Part shown: in pieces, positions 17,755 to 26,892 of the stretch
How the letters are laid out: the number at the start of each line of letters is the position of its first letter
Position numbering within the stretch: the stretch's first letter is position 1
NCBI RefSeq assembly: GCF_038443675.1
Contig: NZ_CP151762.1
Coordinates: 2,418,001 to 2,482,000 of the forward strand
Length of the DNA: 64,000 nucleotides
Direction: 5' to 3'
From: Yoonia sp. G8-12
GTDB taxonomy: Bacteria > Pseudomonadota > Alphaproteobacteria > Rhodobacterales > Rhodobacteraceae
Position numbers and translations under genes: made by a program
Notes under the pieces: generated by a model
The model's database searches: none
Seen by the model: the letters and a program-made list of their open reading frames with translations, nothing else
What the model was told of the DNA's origin: nothing

Positions 17755-18734
17755 TCCGCAGGCATCCGTGTGACACGGCCACCGCTGCGCGGAATAATCC
17801 ACACTTCGTCCATCGGGTATTGGCTTTCATCTTTGGCGATCAATTTGCCAATTACTTCGATCTGAAACTCCAGCCACCCCATGCGGTGGACCTCGCCCGC
17901 CTTTTCCTCAATCCGGTCGTTCAGTACGCGCAACTTCCAAAACGGCACCGCAGGAAAAGTATGGTGTGCAGTGTGATAAGGCATTTGCCAGCACAGCCAG
18001 CGTTGCAGAGCGTTCGCGCGGGTCGAACGGGTGTTTTCCATGATGTCGTTTTCGTGGCTTAGCCCCAAATGCTCGATCGTATTCTGCAGTTGGTGGATCG
18101 GCTTGGTCAGGACCATCGGGATGATCCAGAAGGTCAGCGCAGCCCAAGAACCGGCAGTAACCGACACAAGCGCAATCACCCCGTATCCCGCCAGATGAAG
18201 GCGGCTTTCGCGAATGACCTTGGCCTCTTCTTCGGCGCGGATATAGGGCTCGATAATGATCCCGCGTGCGCGACGCACCACGCCAAACACACGGTTGCGC
18301 CAATAGGTGATCCCGCTGAGCCAAAGCAGATACGTGGTCAAAGTATAGGGTTCGCGCACCAATTCGCCGTCGCGTTCCCAGTCTTGGGTATATTGGTGAT
18401 GCGCGAAATGCATGATCTGGTCATAATCACGCGGGAAAATCTGGATAAATCCGATGATCCGGCCAAACACTTCGTTCAGTTTGCGGGTCTTGAAAACCGT
18501 CGCATGCGATAGCTCGTGCTGGGCTGCATAGAGGAAGTTCAGCAGCACACCCAATGCAAGCCCCGTCACCCAGACCCAAGCAGTGCCCATGGCCTGCGCA
18601 TGGAGTAGCGCGACAACCACGATTGCCCCGACGTGGCTGGCCATTTGCAGCCCACCCTGTAGGTCGGACCGTTCGGACAATTGCCGCAGTTCGGTTGGCG
18701 TCAAGAGCTTCCGGCGGGAAAAGCTGGCTTCCAT
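17751..18734 (-). CDS. Fatty acid desaturase family protein
   Basis: This 327-residue integral membrane di-iron enzyme has the three His boxes of the family: HELSH (residues 73-77), HFAHH (109-113) and HTAHH near residue 256. Hydrophobic stretches at about 35-70, 95-105 and 185-215 place it in the membrane. It probably introduces double bonds or hydroxyl groups into a lipid or a hydrophobic substrate. The partner gene is a TIM-barrel isomerase, which makes a dedicated substrate more likely than bulk phospholipid. It is divergent from the fadH-like gene. Confidence 0.9.
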   Translation of the reverse strand: MEASFSRRKLLTPTELRQLSERSDLQGGLQMASHVGAIVVVALLHAQAMGTAWVWVTGLALGVLLNFLYAAQHELSHATVFKTRKLNEVFGRIIGFIQIFPRDYDQIMHFAHHQYTQDWERDGELVREPYTLTTYLLWLSGITYWRNRVFGVVRRARGIIIEPYIRAEEEAKVIRESRLHLAGYGVIALVSVTAGSWAALTFWIIPMVLTKPIHQLQNTIEHLGLSHENDIMENTRSTRANALQRWLCWQMPYHTAHHTFPAVPFWKLRVLNDRIEEKAGEVHRMGWLEFQIEVIGKLIAKDESQYPMDEVWIIPRSGGRVTRMPAE

Positions 18735-18802
18735 CGTGCATCCTTTTCTGTGTTGCCCGACAGCCTAGCGGAGTGGGCCCATTTGGTAAAACCTTTCCGG
18801 TC

Positions 18803-18829
18803 TGGCGTGGCATCATCCATTTTACGCCA
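18803..18829. promoter_or_regulatory. Inverted repeat in the desaturase/fadH-like divergent region
   Basis: TGGCGT at 18803-18808 and ACGCCA at 18824-18829 form a 6-bp inverted repeat within the 156-bp space between divergent genes. It could be an operator; support is weak. Confidence 0.2.
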
Positions 18830-18890
18830 CGTTGAGGGTGACGACCGCCCATCCTTTCGCCATGATCGCGGCATAAGCGGAGGCACTTTC

Positions 18891-20915
18891 ATGACCCAAT
18901 ATCCCCATCTTCTGTCCCCCCTCGATCTGGGGTTCACGACGCTCAAGAATCGCGTGCTCATGGGCTCGATGCATACGGGGCTTGAGGAAACGAAAGACTG
19001 GAACCGCGTGGCCGAATTCTACGCCGAGCGCGCGCGGGGCGATGTGGCACTGATGGTCACCGGTGGCATGGCCCCGAACGCCGAGGGTGGGGTATTTCCG
19101 GGGGCTGCTGGTTTGTTTACCGCTGATGATATCAGCAACCACCGCATCGTCACCGACCGCGTCCATGATGCAGGCGGCAAGATCGCTATGCAGATCCTGC
19201 ACGCAGGGCGGTACGCGTATTCGCCGAAATGCGTGGCCCCCTCGGCCGTGAAATCACCGATTTCGCCGTTTCCACCAACGGAATTGGATGAAGACGGAAT
19301 TGAGAAACAGATCGCGGATATTGTCACCGCCGCTGCCCGCGCGCGCGAGGCAGGCTATGACGGGGTCGAGGTGATGGGGTCTGAGGGGTATTTCATCAAT
19401 CAGTTCCTTGTGACCCATACCAACAAACGCACCGACCGTTGGGGTGGCTCATACGAAAACCGGATGCGCCTGCCGGTCGAGATCGTGCGCCGTGTCCGCG
19501 AAGCAGTGGGCGCTGATTTTATTGTGATTTACCGCTTGTCGATGATTGATCTGGTGCCCAATGGCTCCACTTGGGAAGAGGTCGTCACGCTTGCAAAAGC
19601 GGTTGAAGCCGCAGGTGCCACGATCCTGAACACCGGCATCGGCTGGCATGAGGCGCGCATTCCGACCATCGCGACATCGGTGCCGCGCCGCGCGTTTACG
19701 TGGGTGACCAAAAAACTGATGGGCGAGGTCACTATCCCCATCATCACGTCAAACCGGATCAACATGCCTGAGGTTGGTGAGGCCGTGCTGGCCGATGGCT
19801 GCGCCGATATGGTCAGCATGGCACGGCCGTTTCTTGCGGACGCCCATTTCGTGGCAAAGGCGGCGGCAGGCAAGGCCGCGGAAATCGCGCCTTGCATCGC
19901 CTGCAATCAGGCCTGTCTGGACCATACTTTCAGCGGCAAACTGTCGTCCTGTCTGGTTAATCCGCGCGCCTGCCATGAAACGGAATTGACCATCGCACCT
20001 GCCGAAAACGCCAAGAAAATCGCTGTCGTCGGCGCTGGGCCTGCTGGCCTTTCTGCAGCTTTGACTGCCACCGAGCGGGGACATCGCGTGACCCTCTTCG
20101 ACAAGTCGGATGAGCTTGGTGGCCAGCTCAACATGGCCAAACAAGTTCCCGGCAAGGAAGAGTTCTGGGGGCTGGTGGATTACTACCGCACGATGGTGGG
20201 CAAGGCTGGCATCACGCTTCAATTGGGGACGACTGCAACACCAGAGCAATTGGCGGATTTCGACGACATCATCATCGCCACGGGCGTTGCCCCGCGCGAC
20301 CCGAAAATCCCCGGTCAGGACGGACCAAACGTACTGTCCTATATCGACGTGCTGCGCGGCAAGGCGCAGGTCGGCAAAACCGTTGCGATTGTCGGGGCCG
20401 GCGGCATCGGCTTTGATGTGGCAGAATATCTGGTCACAGGTGACAGCCCGACCGAAGATCTGGACGAATGGCTAGAGGAATGGGGCGTGGGTGATCCCGC
20501 ACAAACGCGCGGAGGCTTGCGGACCGAAGGCCCCCAACCCGATGCACCAGTGCGGCAGGTTACACTCTTGCAACGCAAGGCCGAGAAACTGGGTAAACGG
20601 CTGGGCAAGACCACGGGCTGGATCCACCGCGCGGGTCTGCAGATGAAGAACGTGCAGATGATCGGTGGCGTGAACTATGAAAAAATCGACGCCGAAGGGC
20701 TGCATATCAGCCACGGTGAAGCGCGTGAGAACCCTAAAGTCATCGCTGCCGAGACGATTGTGCTTTGCGCAGGGCAAGTCCCGCAACGCAGTCTGGCTGA
20801 CGCATTGATCGCACAAGGACGCAGCGTTCACGTGATCGGCGGGGCCGATGTTGCCGCTGAACTGGACGCAAAACGCGCGATCAATCAGGGCGTACGCCTA
20901 GCCGCACAATTGTGA
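18891..20915 (+). CDS. NADH:flavin oxidoreductase, 2,4-dienoyl-CoA reductase (FadH)-like
   Basis: This 674-residue protein has the two-part layout of FadH and trimethylamine dehydrogenase: an N-terminal old-yellow-enzyme TIM barrel (FMN; GYDGVEVMGSEGYFINQF, with THTNKRTDRWGGSYENR), a 4Fe-4S cysteine cluster beginning CIACNQAC at about residue 335, and a C-terminal FAD/NAD domain (VVGAGPAGLSAA and VGAGGIGFDVAEYL). It may reduce unsaturated fatty acyl-CoA or demethylate a methylated amine; I cannot decide. ATG 18891 gives the family length and start (SPLDLGFTTLKNRV). Confidence 0.85.
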   Translation: MTQYPHLLSPLDLGFTTLKNRVLMGSMHTGLEETKDWNRVAEFYAERARGDVALMVTGGMAPNAEGGVFPGAAGLFTADDISNHRIVTDRVHDAGGKIAMQILHAGRYAYSPKCVAPSAVKSPISPFPPTELDEDGIEKQIADIVTAAARAREAGYDGVEVMGSEGYFINQFLVTHTNKRTDRWGGSYENRMRLPVEIVRRVREAVGADFIVIYRLSMIDLVPNGSTWEEVVTLAKAVEAAGATILNTGIGWHEARIPTIATSVPRRAFTWVTKKLMGEVTIPIITSNRINMPEVGEAVLADGCADMVSMARPFLADAHFVAKAAAGKAAEIAPCIACNQACLDHTFSGKLSSCLVNPRACHETELTIAPAENAKKIAVVGAGPAGLSAALTATERGHRVTLFDKSDELGGQLNMAKQVPGKEEFWGLVDYYRTMVGKAGITLQLGTTATPEQLADFDDIIIATGVAPRDPKIPGQDGPNVLSYIDVLRGKAQVGKTVAIVGAGGIGFDVAEYLVTGDSPTEDLDEWLEEWGVGDPAQTRGGLRTEGPQPDAPVRQVTLLQRKAEKLGKRLGKTTGWIHRAGLQMKNVQMIGGVNYEKIDAEGLHISHGEARENPKVIAAETIVLCAGQVPQRSLADALIAQGRSVHVIGGADVAAELDAKRAINQGVRLAAQL

Positions 20916-20943
20916 CATAGCGACGAAAACGACGTCGTATTAC

Positions 20944-20995
20944 CGCGAAAGTACGGCAATTACCCTTATAAATAGGGCTTCTTACTACTTTCGCG
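20944..20995. promoter_or_regulatory. Inverted repeat between the fadH-like gene and the LysR gene
   Basis: CGCGAAAGTA (20944-20953) and TACTTTCGCG (20986-20995) are a perfect 10-bp inverted repeat around an inner CCCTTATAAATAGGG. It may terminate the upstream gene or act as a control site for the regulator that follows. Confidence 0.4.
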
Positions 20996-21120
20996 CTGTT
21001 TCCGCATTGTCACCAAAGCGGATTCATACCCCCGTATTGTCAGGCATTTGTCCTATTCCTGCCTGATTTCAACGCCATGGTTGTTACGAACGGTATTAAA
21101 TAACAGCGTCAGGAAGTTTC

Positions 21121-22026
21121 ATGGATCGTCTAACCGAAATGGAGGCCTTCGCCACAGTTGTGGATCAAGGTGGCTTTACGGACGCTGCCAAGAAAATGGG
21201 AATTTCCAAGTCAGCCGTTTCGAAACATGTGTCATCACTTGAGGCGCGCTTGGGTGCACGCTTGCTGAACCGCACCACCCGCCGCGTAAGCCCGACCGAG
21301 ATCGGCCTTGCGTATTACGACCGCGCCCGCCGCGTTCTGAATGACGCAGGCGAAGCCGACGCGTTGGTCACGTCGATGCAGTCTGCACCATCTGGTCTGT
21401 TGCGCATCAGTGTGGCCACGGATTTCGGGGTGAATCATCTCTCGCCGGTCCTAGGTGAATTCCTGTCCGAGTTTCCCGACATCACCGTCAATATGGCGCT
21501 GAATAACCGTTATGTGGAACTGATTTCCGAAGGCTTTGATATGGCTGTCCGCATTGGTGAGCTGGAAGACAGCACATTGCGCGCCCGCAAGCTGACCGAA
21601 ACAACAAAGCGTATGATCGCAAGTCCCGCCTATTTTGAGCAGTATGGCCGCCCAGAAAAGATTGATGACCTGAATGAACACAAGCTGCTGCACTATTCGA
21701 ACCAAGCGAATTCAGCAGTCTGGAAACTGACCGCCCCTTCTGGCGAAAAACGACAGGTGCGCACTGCTGGTTGGCTGACCGTGAATGACGGTCAGTCGCT
21801 GCTGAACGCATGTATTGGCGGGCTTGGTATCGCCTATCTGCCAAGTTTTCTTTATGCTGACGCGATGAACAAGGGGTTGGTCGAAGTGGCTATTCCCGAC
21901 CTGCCCGTTGAAACACAAGGTATCTATGCGGTGTATCCGCCGGGGCGCTTTACGCAGCCCAAGGTGCGTGCATTCATAGATTTTCTGGCCCATGCTTTCG
22001 CCGACAAGGGCCCCGAGATTTGGTGA
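21121..22026 (+). CDS. LysR-family transcriptional regulator
   Basis: This 301-residue regulator has the N-terminal winged helix-turn-helix (FTDAAKKMGISKSAVSKHVSSLE, about residues 19-41, named here by its ends) and the C-terminal periplasmic-binding-like effector domain, with RISVATDFGVNHLSPVLGEF and GLGIAYLPSFL. It resembles the AaeR/DsdC-like subgroup that controls neighbouring or distant metabolic genes. It may act on the fadH-like gene upstream, but both are on the plus strand, so this is inferred. A strong terminator follows. Confidence 0.92.
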   Translation: MDRLTEMEAFATVVDQGGFTDAAKKMGISKSAVSKHVSSLEARLGARLLNRTTRRVSPTEIGLAYYDRARRVLNDAGEADALVTSMQSAPSGLLRISVATDFGVNHLSPVLGEFLSEFPDITVNMALNNRYVELISEGFDMAVRIGELEDSTLRARKLTETTKRMIASPAYFEQYGRPEKIDDLNEHKLLHYSNQANSAVWKLTAPSGEKRQVRTAGWLTVNDGQSLLNACIGGLGIAYLPSFLYADAMNKGLVEVAIPDLPVETQGIYAVYPPGRFTQPKVRAFIDFLAHAFADKGPEIW

Positions 22027-22054
22027 TTTTCCCTGGGTGCGTTTTCACCTACTA

Positions 22055-22083
22055 GCGCGGCCGTGTATTGGCCGCGCTTTTTT
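22055..22083 (+). terminator. Rho-independent terminator of the LysR gene
   Basis: GCGCGGCC and GGCCGCGC form a perfect 8-bp GC stem with loop GTGTATT, followed by TTTTTT. Confidence 0.9.
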
Positions 22084-22138
22084 CAGCAAAACGGAACGCA
22101 CCCGCGCAATCCTGTATCCCGATACCCCTTGAGGCCGT

Positions 22139-23077
22139 CTATTCTTCTGTCGATGTCACGATCACTTCGACGCGGCGGTTGGCGGTCCGGCCTGCCTCGG
22201 TCAGGTTTGAGGAAAGCGGCGCAAGATACCCCATCCCTTCGGCTTCTAACTGCGCGCGATCCGCGCCATAGACGCTGACCAGCCGCTCCAAGACGGATGC
22301 CGCACGGCGTTTGGACAGAGCGATATTCGCCTCCAATCCACCGGATGAATCCGTGTGCCCCACCAAGGCAACCGTCCGCGAAGGCGTCGTGGCAAGATAC
22401 TCCGCGAGCGCACGCAGTGAGGCATAGTCCCCTTGTGCCAGCTGTGCCGAACCCGTCTCAAAGCTGAGATCGCCAAGAACCGCGCGCCCAACCTGTTCAA
22501 GCTGATTGGAAAGCGACGCGTCTGTCTGTGCACCAAAGGCGCGCAATGGGGCGGCCTCAGCACGCGCAAGCGGCGCAGGGGGTTCGGTGTCAGGGGACAC
22601 ATGTGTAATTTGGACAAACCCCGCTTCCGCCGTACGGCTCGTGAAGAGAGTCAGATATTCAGGCCCGTTCCGCCCCGCGCGTTCGGCCGCAAGAAACCGG
22701 AAATCACCGATGTTGATCCGCATCTGCGGCGGTGGCAGGGTTTCGACACCGAAACGGAAATCAAATCCGCCGCAGGCCTCGGTCTGGCATTCAAAAATAA
22801 TGCGGTAGCGGTCATTGCGGAGCTGCTCGCGCAGGGGCCGCACCAGTTGCAACGTCGTCAGCGAGGGCGCCTCGATCCGCCACACCTGTTGGGTCACAAG
22901 GCCTTCTACGGTTTGTGTCGGCATCTCGCCCTGATCCCAAATCCCCATCGGCAGGACATAGCTGTCGGCGGGGCGGACCACCTCTTGCTGTAGATTTGCG
23001 TTGCTGGGAAAATCAAAGGTCTGGGCGTGCAAGGCACCCGCGGCAACCACCAGACATGCAGCCAAGGCGCGGATCAT
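22139..23077 (-). CDS. OmpA-family peptidoglycan-associated protein
   Basis: This 312-residue protein has a signal peptide (MIRALAACLVVAAGALHAQ) and a C-terminal OmpA-like domain (about residues 195-310): ALVGHTDSSGGLEANIALSKRRA and a final NRRVEVIVT. That domain binds peptidoglycan non-covalently. The N-terminal 170 residues form a beta-rich region with a disulfide-type pair (ECQTEACGG). It is the last gene of the cinA-GNAT-AhpD-like series, overlapping the previous stop by 4 bp. Confidence 0.9.
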   Translation of the reverse strand: MIRALAACLVVAAGALHAQTFDFPSNANLQQEVVRPADSYVLPMGIWDQGEMPTQTVEGLVTQQVWRIEAPSLTTLQLVRPLREQLRNDRYRIIFECQTEACGGFDFRFGVETLPPPQMRINIGDFRFLAAERAGRNGPEYLTLFTSRTAEAGFVQITHVSPDTEPPAPLARAEAAPLRAFGAQTDASLSNQLEQVGRAVLGDLSFETGSAQLAQGDYASLRALAEYLATTPSRTVALVGHTDSSGGLEANIALSKRRAASVLERLVSVYGADRAQLEAEGMGYLAPLSSNLTEAGRTANRRVEVIVTSTEE

Positions 23078-23640
23078 CGGGCGAGCGTGTGATATTCATC
23101 ATTTGGCCGCATATCAGTGGCGGAAGCGATCCGGTTGCTCATATTATAAAAACCCGCTGTTGCAGCTATGTCCCAGATATCACGGTCCGAAAACCCAACC
23201 TGACGCAAAGCATCGCGGTCTTTTTCTTCGATCTTGGCACTGGCAACCGTCATCAATTCGGCAAATTCCAGCATCGCCTTTTGACGCGCATCCAAAGGGG
23301 CCACCCGCCAGTTCATGACAAGCATTTCGCCCAGTTGCGGATCGCCCGATAGCTGACGCACCGCAGCACCATGCGCGGTCAGGCAATAGTAGCATTTGTT
23401 GATCGACGACACCGCCACCGCGATCATTTCGCGTTCAAGCTTAGACAGGCCAGAAGAGGCTAGCATGATATCATTATAAAGCGCCGTAAACGCGTTCAGC
23501 TTGTCCACATCAAAAGCATAAGCCTGCAGGACATTGGGCACCATCCCAAGCTTTTCCTGACAGATATCAAAGTATTTCTGTGTTGCCTCCGGCAATGGGT
23601 CGGCCATGGGCAGATCGAGGGCGGTGGGTTGGTCAGTCAA
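23074..23640 (-). CDS. Carboxymuconolactone decarboxylase/AhpD-like peroxidase-related protein
   Basis: This 188-residue protein has the AhpD-type redox site KCYYCLTAHGAAVR (CxxC followed by H, about residues 90-103), as in uncharacterised peroxidase-related enzymes that use a cysteine pair to reduce peroxides. The start is taken as TTG 4 bp after the GNAT stop, preceded by GGAGTGAG; an ATG further upstream would overlap the GNAT gene deeply. The N-terminal LPMADPLPEATQKYFD fits the family. Confidence 0.82.
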   Translation of the reverse strand: MTDQPTALDLPMADPLPEATQKYFDICQEKLGMVPNVLQAYAFDVDKLNAFTALYNDIMLASSGLSKLEREMIAVAVSSINKCYYCLTAHGAAVRQLSGDPQLGEMLVMNWRVAPLDARQKAMLEFAELMTVASAKIEEKDRDALRQVGFSDRDIWDIAATAGFYNMSNRIASATDMRPNDEYHTLAR

Positions 23641-23644
23641 AGGC

Positions 23645-24369
23645 TCACTCCGGCAATCTTCGATAATGGTACTGTCCCACAAGCGTCATGCCGAGGGAAG
23701 TATAGAGCGCATTGGCGGCGACATTCAGCTGCGTTGTCACAAGTGTGAGGTAGTCTGCGCCATGATCCCGCGCCCAAAAGGCGGCCGCCCGCGTCAAATA
23801 CTGCGCCAACCCTTGCCTGCGATGGGCCGTGCCGATCTCAAGCGCGTGGATCATCGCACAGTTGGCGGCGATCCCAACATAGACTGTGCCAGCCGGTTGG
23901 TCGTTCAAGCGCCCCAGTAACGTGGTTTTGGGATGCAGCGCGCGGTCCATGATGGCCAGACGTCCTCTGCCGATCCCCCTGCGGCCCAGATTTCCTCTTG
24001 TGCAGCAAGGGGCGGCCAGACTTCAAAACTAGTGACAGGCGGTGGGCGCCGGGTGGCTACTGTGGCGATCGGCGCGGCGTAAACATTCGTGATGTCTTTG
24101 GTCACATACCCGCGTGCGGCCAGCATATCGTCCAATGCGCCTTCACCCGCCCGCAGCATGAAAAGCGGCGTTTGACCGGCGGCACGCATGGCGTTCTCAG
24201 CCAGCGGAATATCTGCGTCCGTTACTGGTGCTTGCGCAGTTGCGGCACTGACACGGCTACTACCACTGTCATCAAGGCGGATTGCCCATGGGCCCAACGC
24301 CTGCTTGGCCGACGGCGGCCATGTCCCCTCGATTACGTTATAGAGTGTTTCGAGCGAAGGCAGTGTCAT
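23645..24369 (-). pseudogene. GNAT acetyltransferase, frameshifted
   Basis: Two frames together make a 241-residue acetyltransferase. The N-terminal part (MTLPSLETLYNVIEGTWPP to the run at 23975-23979) and the C-terminal GNAT core (ALEIGTAHRRQGLAQYLTRA, acetyl-CoA binding) are joined if the C-run 23975-23979 has six Cs. The frame then reads AAGGIGRGRLAIMDRALHP, a smooth family-like junction. One missing base thus splits the gene. The start ATG overlaps the cinA stop (ATGA). The substrate is unknown. Confidence 0.85.
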
Positions 24370-25087
24370 TGCGCGAATTTCGCCTCAAGGTCAGTCATGG
24401 CCAAATCAAGCGCGTCCCCATCGCTGCCGCGCACCACGATATTGGAGCCATAAACCCCATCTTTCTGGAACGGGTAAGACCCGACGCTGAGATCGGGATA
24501 TTCTTGCGCAAAAACGCCGAGTGGTCCGGCAAGATCCCCTCTCCTCGCATTAGGCACAACGTGCGCGACAAGAGTGGCGCGCCCCCAACCAAAGTGGGCA
24601 GGATGCTGGCCACCATCGCTTTGAACACTGATGGCACCCCCGCCATGACGTGCACATTCCCAAGGCAAAACCCAGGTGCCGTACTGACCGGATTGTCGAT
24701 CAGCGTGGCCCCATCGGGGATGCGTGCCATGCGCAAGCGGGCTTCGTTCAATTCCTGTCCGGACCGGTCGTAGTGCGCCTGCAACAGCGCGCGCGCGTCA
24801 TCACGCACGTCGATATGCGCGTCGAAGGCTGCGGCAATGCAATCGGCGGTGATGTCATCATGGGTCGGACCAATGCCGCCGCTGGTGAAGACGTGATCGT
24901 AGCCCGCCGAGAGCGCCTTGACCGCCGCTATAATCGCGTCGCGGTCGTCGCTGACCACACGCACCTCTTTCAAATCGATCCCCCGTTCGGTCAATTGCCC
25001 TGCAAGATAATGCATATTGGCGTCACGGGTCCGGCCCGAGAGGATTTCATCGCCGATCACAAGCATGGCAGCGGTGGGGTTTGGCAT
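24366..25087 (-). pseudogene. CinA/MoaB-like molybdopterin-binding domain protein, frameshifted
   Basis: The locus would encode a 240-residue CinA N-terminal (MoCF-type) protein. Family features are AAMLVIGDEILSGRTRDAN at the start and FTSGGIGPTHDDIT, the nucleotide/pterin-binding loop. The frame is lost at the C-run 24536-24539: with five Cs it reads RGEGDLAGPLGVFAQEYPDLS and continues to the natural stop at 24366. The C-terminal amidase domain of full CinA is absent, as in many short homologues. It starts 42 bp from the divergent sfsA. Confidence 0.87.
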
Positions 25088-25129
25088 CTGGTGGTTCTCC
25101 TGTCTTGTCAGAATTGTTATAGGGCGCGT

Positions 25130-25831
25130 ATGGAATTTGCCACGCCCCTTGTCCCCGCACGTCTGATCAAACGCTACAAACGGTTTCTGGCCGATGTACG
25201 ATTAGAGGACGGGCGCGAAGTGACCGCCCATTGCGCCAATAATGGCTCAATGATGGGGCTGGCCGAACCGGGCATGAAAGTCTGGCTTGAGCCGAATGAC
25301 GACCCCAAGAAAAAGCTGAAATTCGGCTGGCGTTTGGTTGACCATGAGAACGGGCATTTTACCGGTGTTGATACCTCGGTGCCGAACCGCACACTCAAGG
25401 CCGCTTTGATGGCGCATGAGGTTCCCGGTCTACCGCCCTATGATCTGGTGCGCCCTGAGGTGAAGTATGGCGAGAACAGCCGCATTGATTTTCTGCTCAG
25501 TGGCGATGGGCGGGATACCTATGTTGAGGTCAAAAGCGTCACCCTTTCACGCGCGCCCGGACTGGCGGAGTTTCCTGACAGCGTCACCGCACGCGGGGCC
25601 AAGCATTTGGCGGAATTGGCGCAGATGGTGCAGCAGGGGCACCGCGCGATCATGTTCTATCTGGTCCAACGCACCGATTGTGACGCGGTCACTTTGGCGG
25701 GTGATATTGATCCGGCCTATAAAACCGCGTTTGATCAAGCAACGGCAGCCGGCGTCACTGTGTTGGCGCAAACCTGTAAAATTGATCCAACAGGCATTGT
25801 TCTGGATAATCCAATCCCCTTCCGGCCCTAG
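25130..25831 (+). CDS. sfsA: SfsA family protein (sugar fermentation stimulation homologue)
   Basis: This 233-residue protein matches SfsA in length and motifs: VPARLIKRYKRFLADVRL, AHCANNGSMMGL, RPEVKYGENSRIDFLL with a nuclease-like core, and YVEVKSVTLS. E. coli SfsA binds DNA; the fold is nuclease-like and its true activity is unsettled. The start MEFATPLVPARL was chosen by family; the frame extends far upstream through the cinA region without support. map follows 55 bp later. Confidence 0.9.
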   Translation: MEFATPLVPARLIKRYKRFLADVRLEDGREVTAHCANNGSMMGLAEPGMKVWLEPNDDPKKKLKFGWRLVDHENGHFTGVDTSVPNRTLKAALMAHEVPGLPPYDLVRPEVKYGENSRIDFLLSGDGRDTYVEVKSVTLSRAPGLAEFPDSVTARGAKHLAELAQMVQQGHRAIMFYLVQRTDCDAVTLAGDIDPAYKTAFDQATAAGVTVLAQTCKIDPTGIVLDNPIPFRP

Positions 25832-25886
25832 AACTTTATTCGCAATTCCCCTATGTGGCGGGAAAGACGACAAAGGAACGCGACCC

Positions 25887-26759
25887 GTGGAAACGAACAA
25901 AACGCATCTGACCAAAGATGGCATTCGCCTGTATCAGTCTGAGGACTTTGCCGGCATGGCAAAAGCGGGGGCACTGGCTGCCAAGCTTTTGGACGATATC
26001 GCGCCGCACGTCGTGCCGGGCCAAACCACGGGTGAGCTTGATCGTCTGATCACCCAATGGGTGGAAGAAGCTGGCGCTGTCTCGGCTACAATTGGTTATA
26101 AAGGGTATCAGCACGCAAGCTGTATTTCGGTGAACCATGTGGTCTGTCACGGCATTCCAGGCGCGCCGATCCCGAAATCGGCCAGTGAAACGGTCTCGCG
26201 CAACCACGAAAAGCGGCGCGATGATGATGCGCTCAAGGACGGGGATATCCTGAACATCGACGTCACGGTGATCGTTGAAGGATGGTATGGCGACACCAGC
26301 CGTATGTATGTGGCGGGCACGCCGTCCAAGAAGGCCGAACGCCTGATCCAGGTGACCCACGATGCCCTGATGAAAGGGATCGAGGCCGCGAAGCCCGGCA
26401 ATACCTTTGGCGATATCGGCCATGCAATCCAGCTCTATGCCGAAAGCCACCGTATGTCCGTCGTCCGCGATTTTTGCGGGCACGGGTTGGGCCGTGTGTT
26501 CCACGCGCCGCCCAATGTGTTGCACTACGGGCGCCAAGGAACCGGTGCACGGCTTGAGGAAGGCATGTTCTTTACAATCGAGCCGATGATCAATCTGGGC
26601 CGTCCCGACACTAAGGTTTTGGTCGATGACTGGACCGCAGTCACCTTTGACCGCTCGCTGTCAGCGCAGTTTGAACATTCGATCGGAATCACAGCGGACG
26701 GATGCGAGATTTTCACGCAATCGCCAAGCGGCAGATTTCACCCGACATACGGCGCGTAA
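25887..26759 (+). CDS. map: Type I methionine aminopeptidase with an insertion
   Basis: This 290-residue enzyme removes the initiator methionine from nascent proteins. Metal ligands are all visible: Asp125 and Asp136 (NIDVTVI...GDTSRMY), His199 (GHGLGRVFH), Glu232 (FTIEPMI) and Glu263 (QFEHSIG). Between CHGIPG and LKDGDILNIDV there are about 20 extra residues (PIPKSASETVSRNHEKRRDD) compared with the E. coli type. GTG at 25887 has a good AAAGGA site upstream. Confidence 0.93.
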   Translation: METNKTHLTKDGIRLYQSEDFAGMAKAGALAAKLLDDIAPHVVPGQTTGELDRLITQWVEEAGAVSATIGYKGYQHASCISVNHVVCHGIPGAPIPKSASETVSRNHEKRRDDDALKDGDILNIDVTVIVEGWYGDTSRMYVAGTPSKKAERLIQVTHDALMKGIEAAKPGNTFGDIGHAIQLYAESHRMSVVRDFCGHGLGRVFHAPPNVLHYGRQGTGARLEEGMFFTIEPMINLGRPDTKVLVDDWTAVTFDRSLSAQFEHSIGITADGCEIFTQSPSGRFHPTYGA

Positions 26760-26766
26760 TTCCAAA

Positions 26767-26793
26767 GGGGAAAACTATCAGCGATTTCCCCTC
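26767..26793 (+). terminator. Possible terminator after map
   Basis: AGGGGAAA (26767-26774) and TTTCCCCT (26786-26793) form a perfect 8-bp stem 8 bp after the map stop. The following bases are not a strict U-run. A second small hairpin, AGGGGC-GAT-GCCCCT, follows near 26814. Confidence 0.45.
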
Positions 26794-26892
26794 TTGCGAA
26801 TAACTTGCAACTGAGGGGCGATGCCCCTATATCTATAGTGTCGCTAGCGGTGACACCTTTCCCCTGAAAACTTGATGAAAAGGATGCACGCT

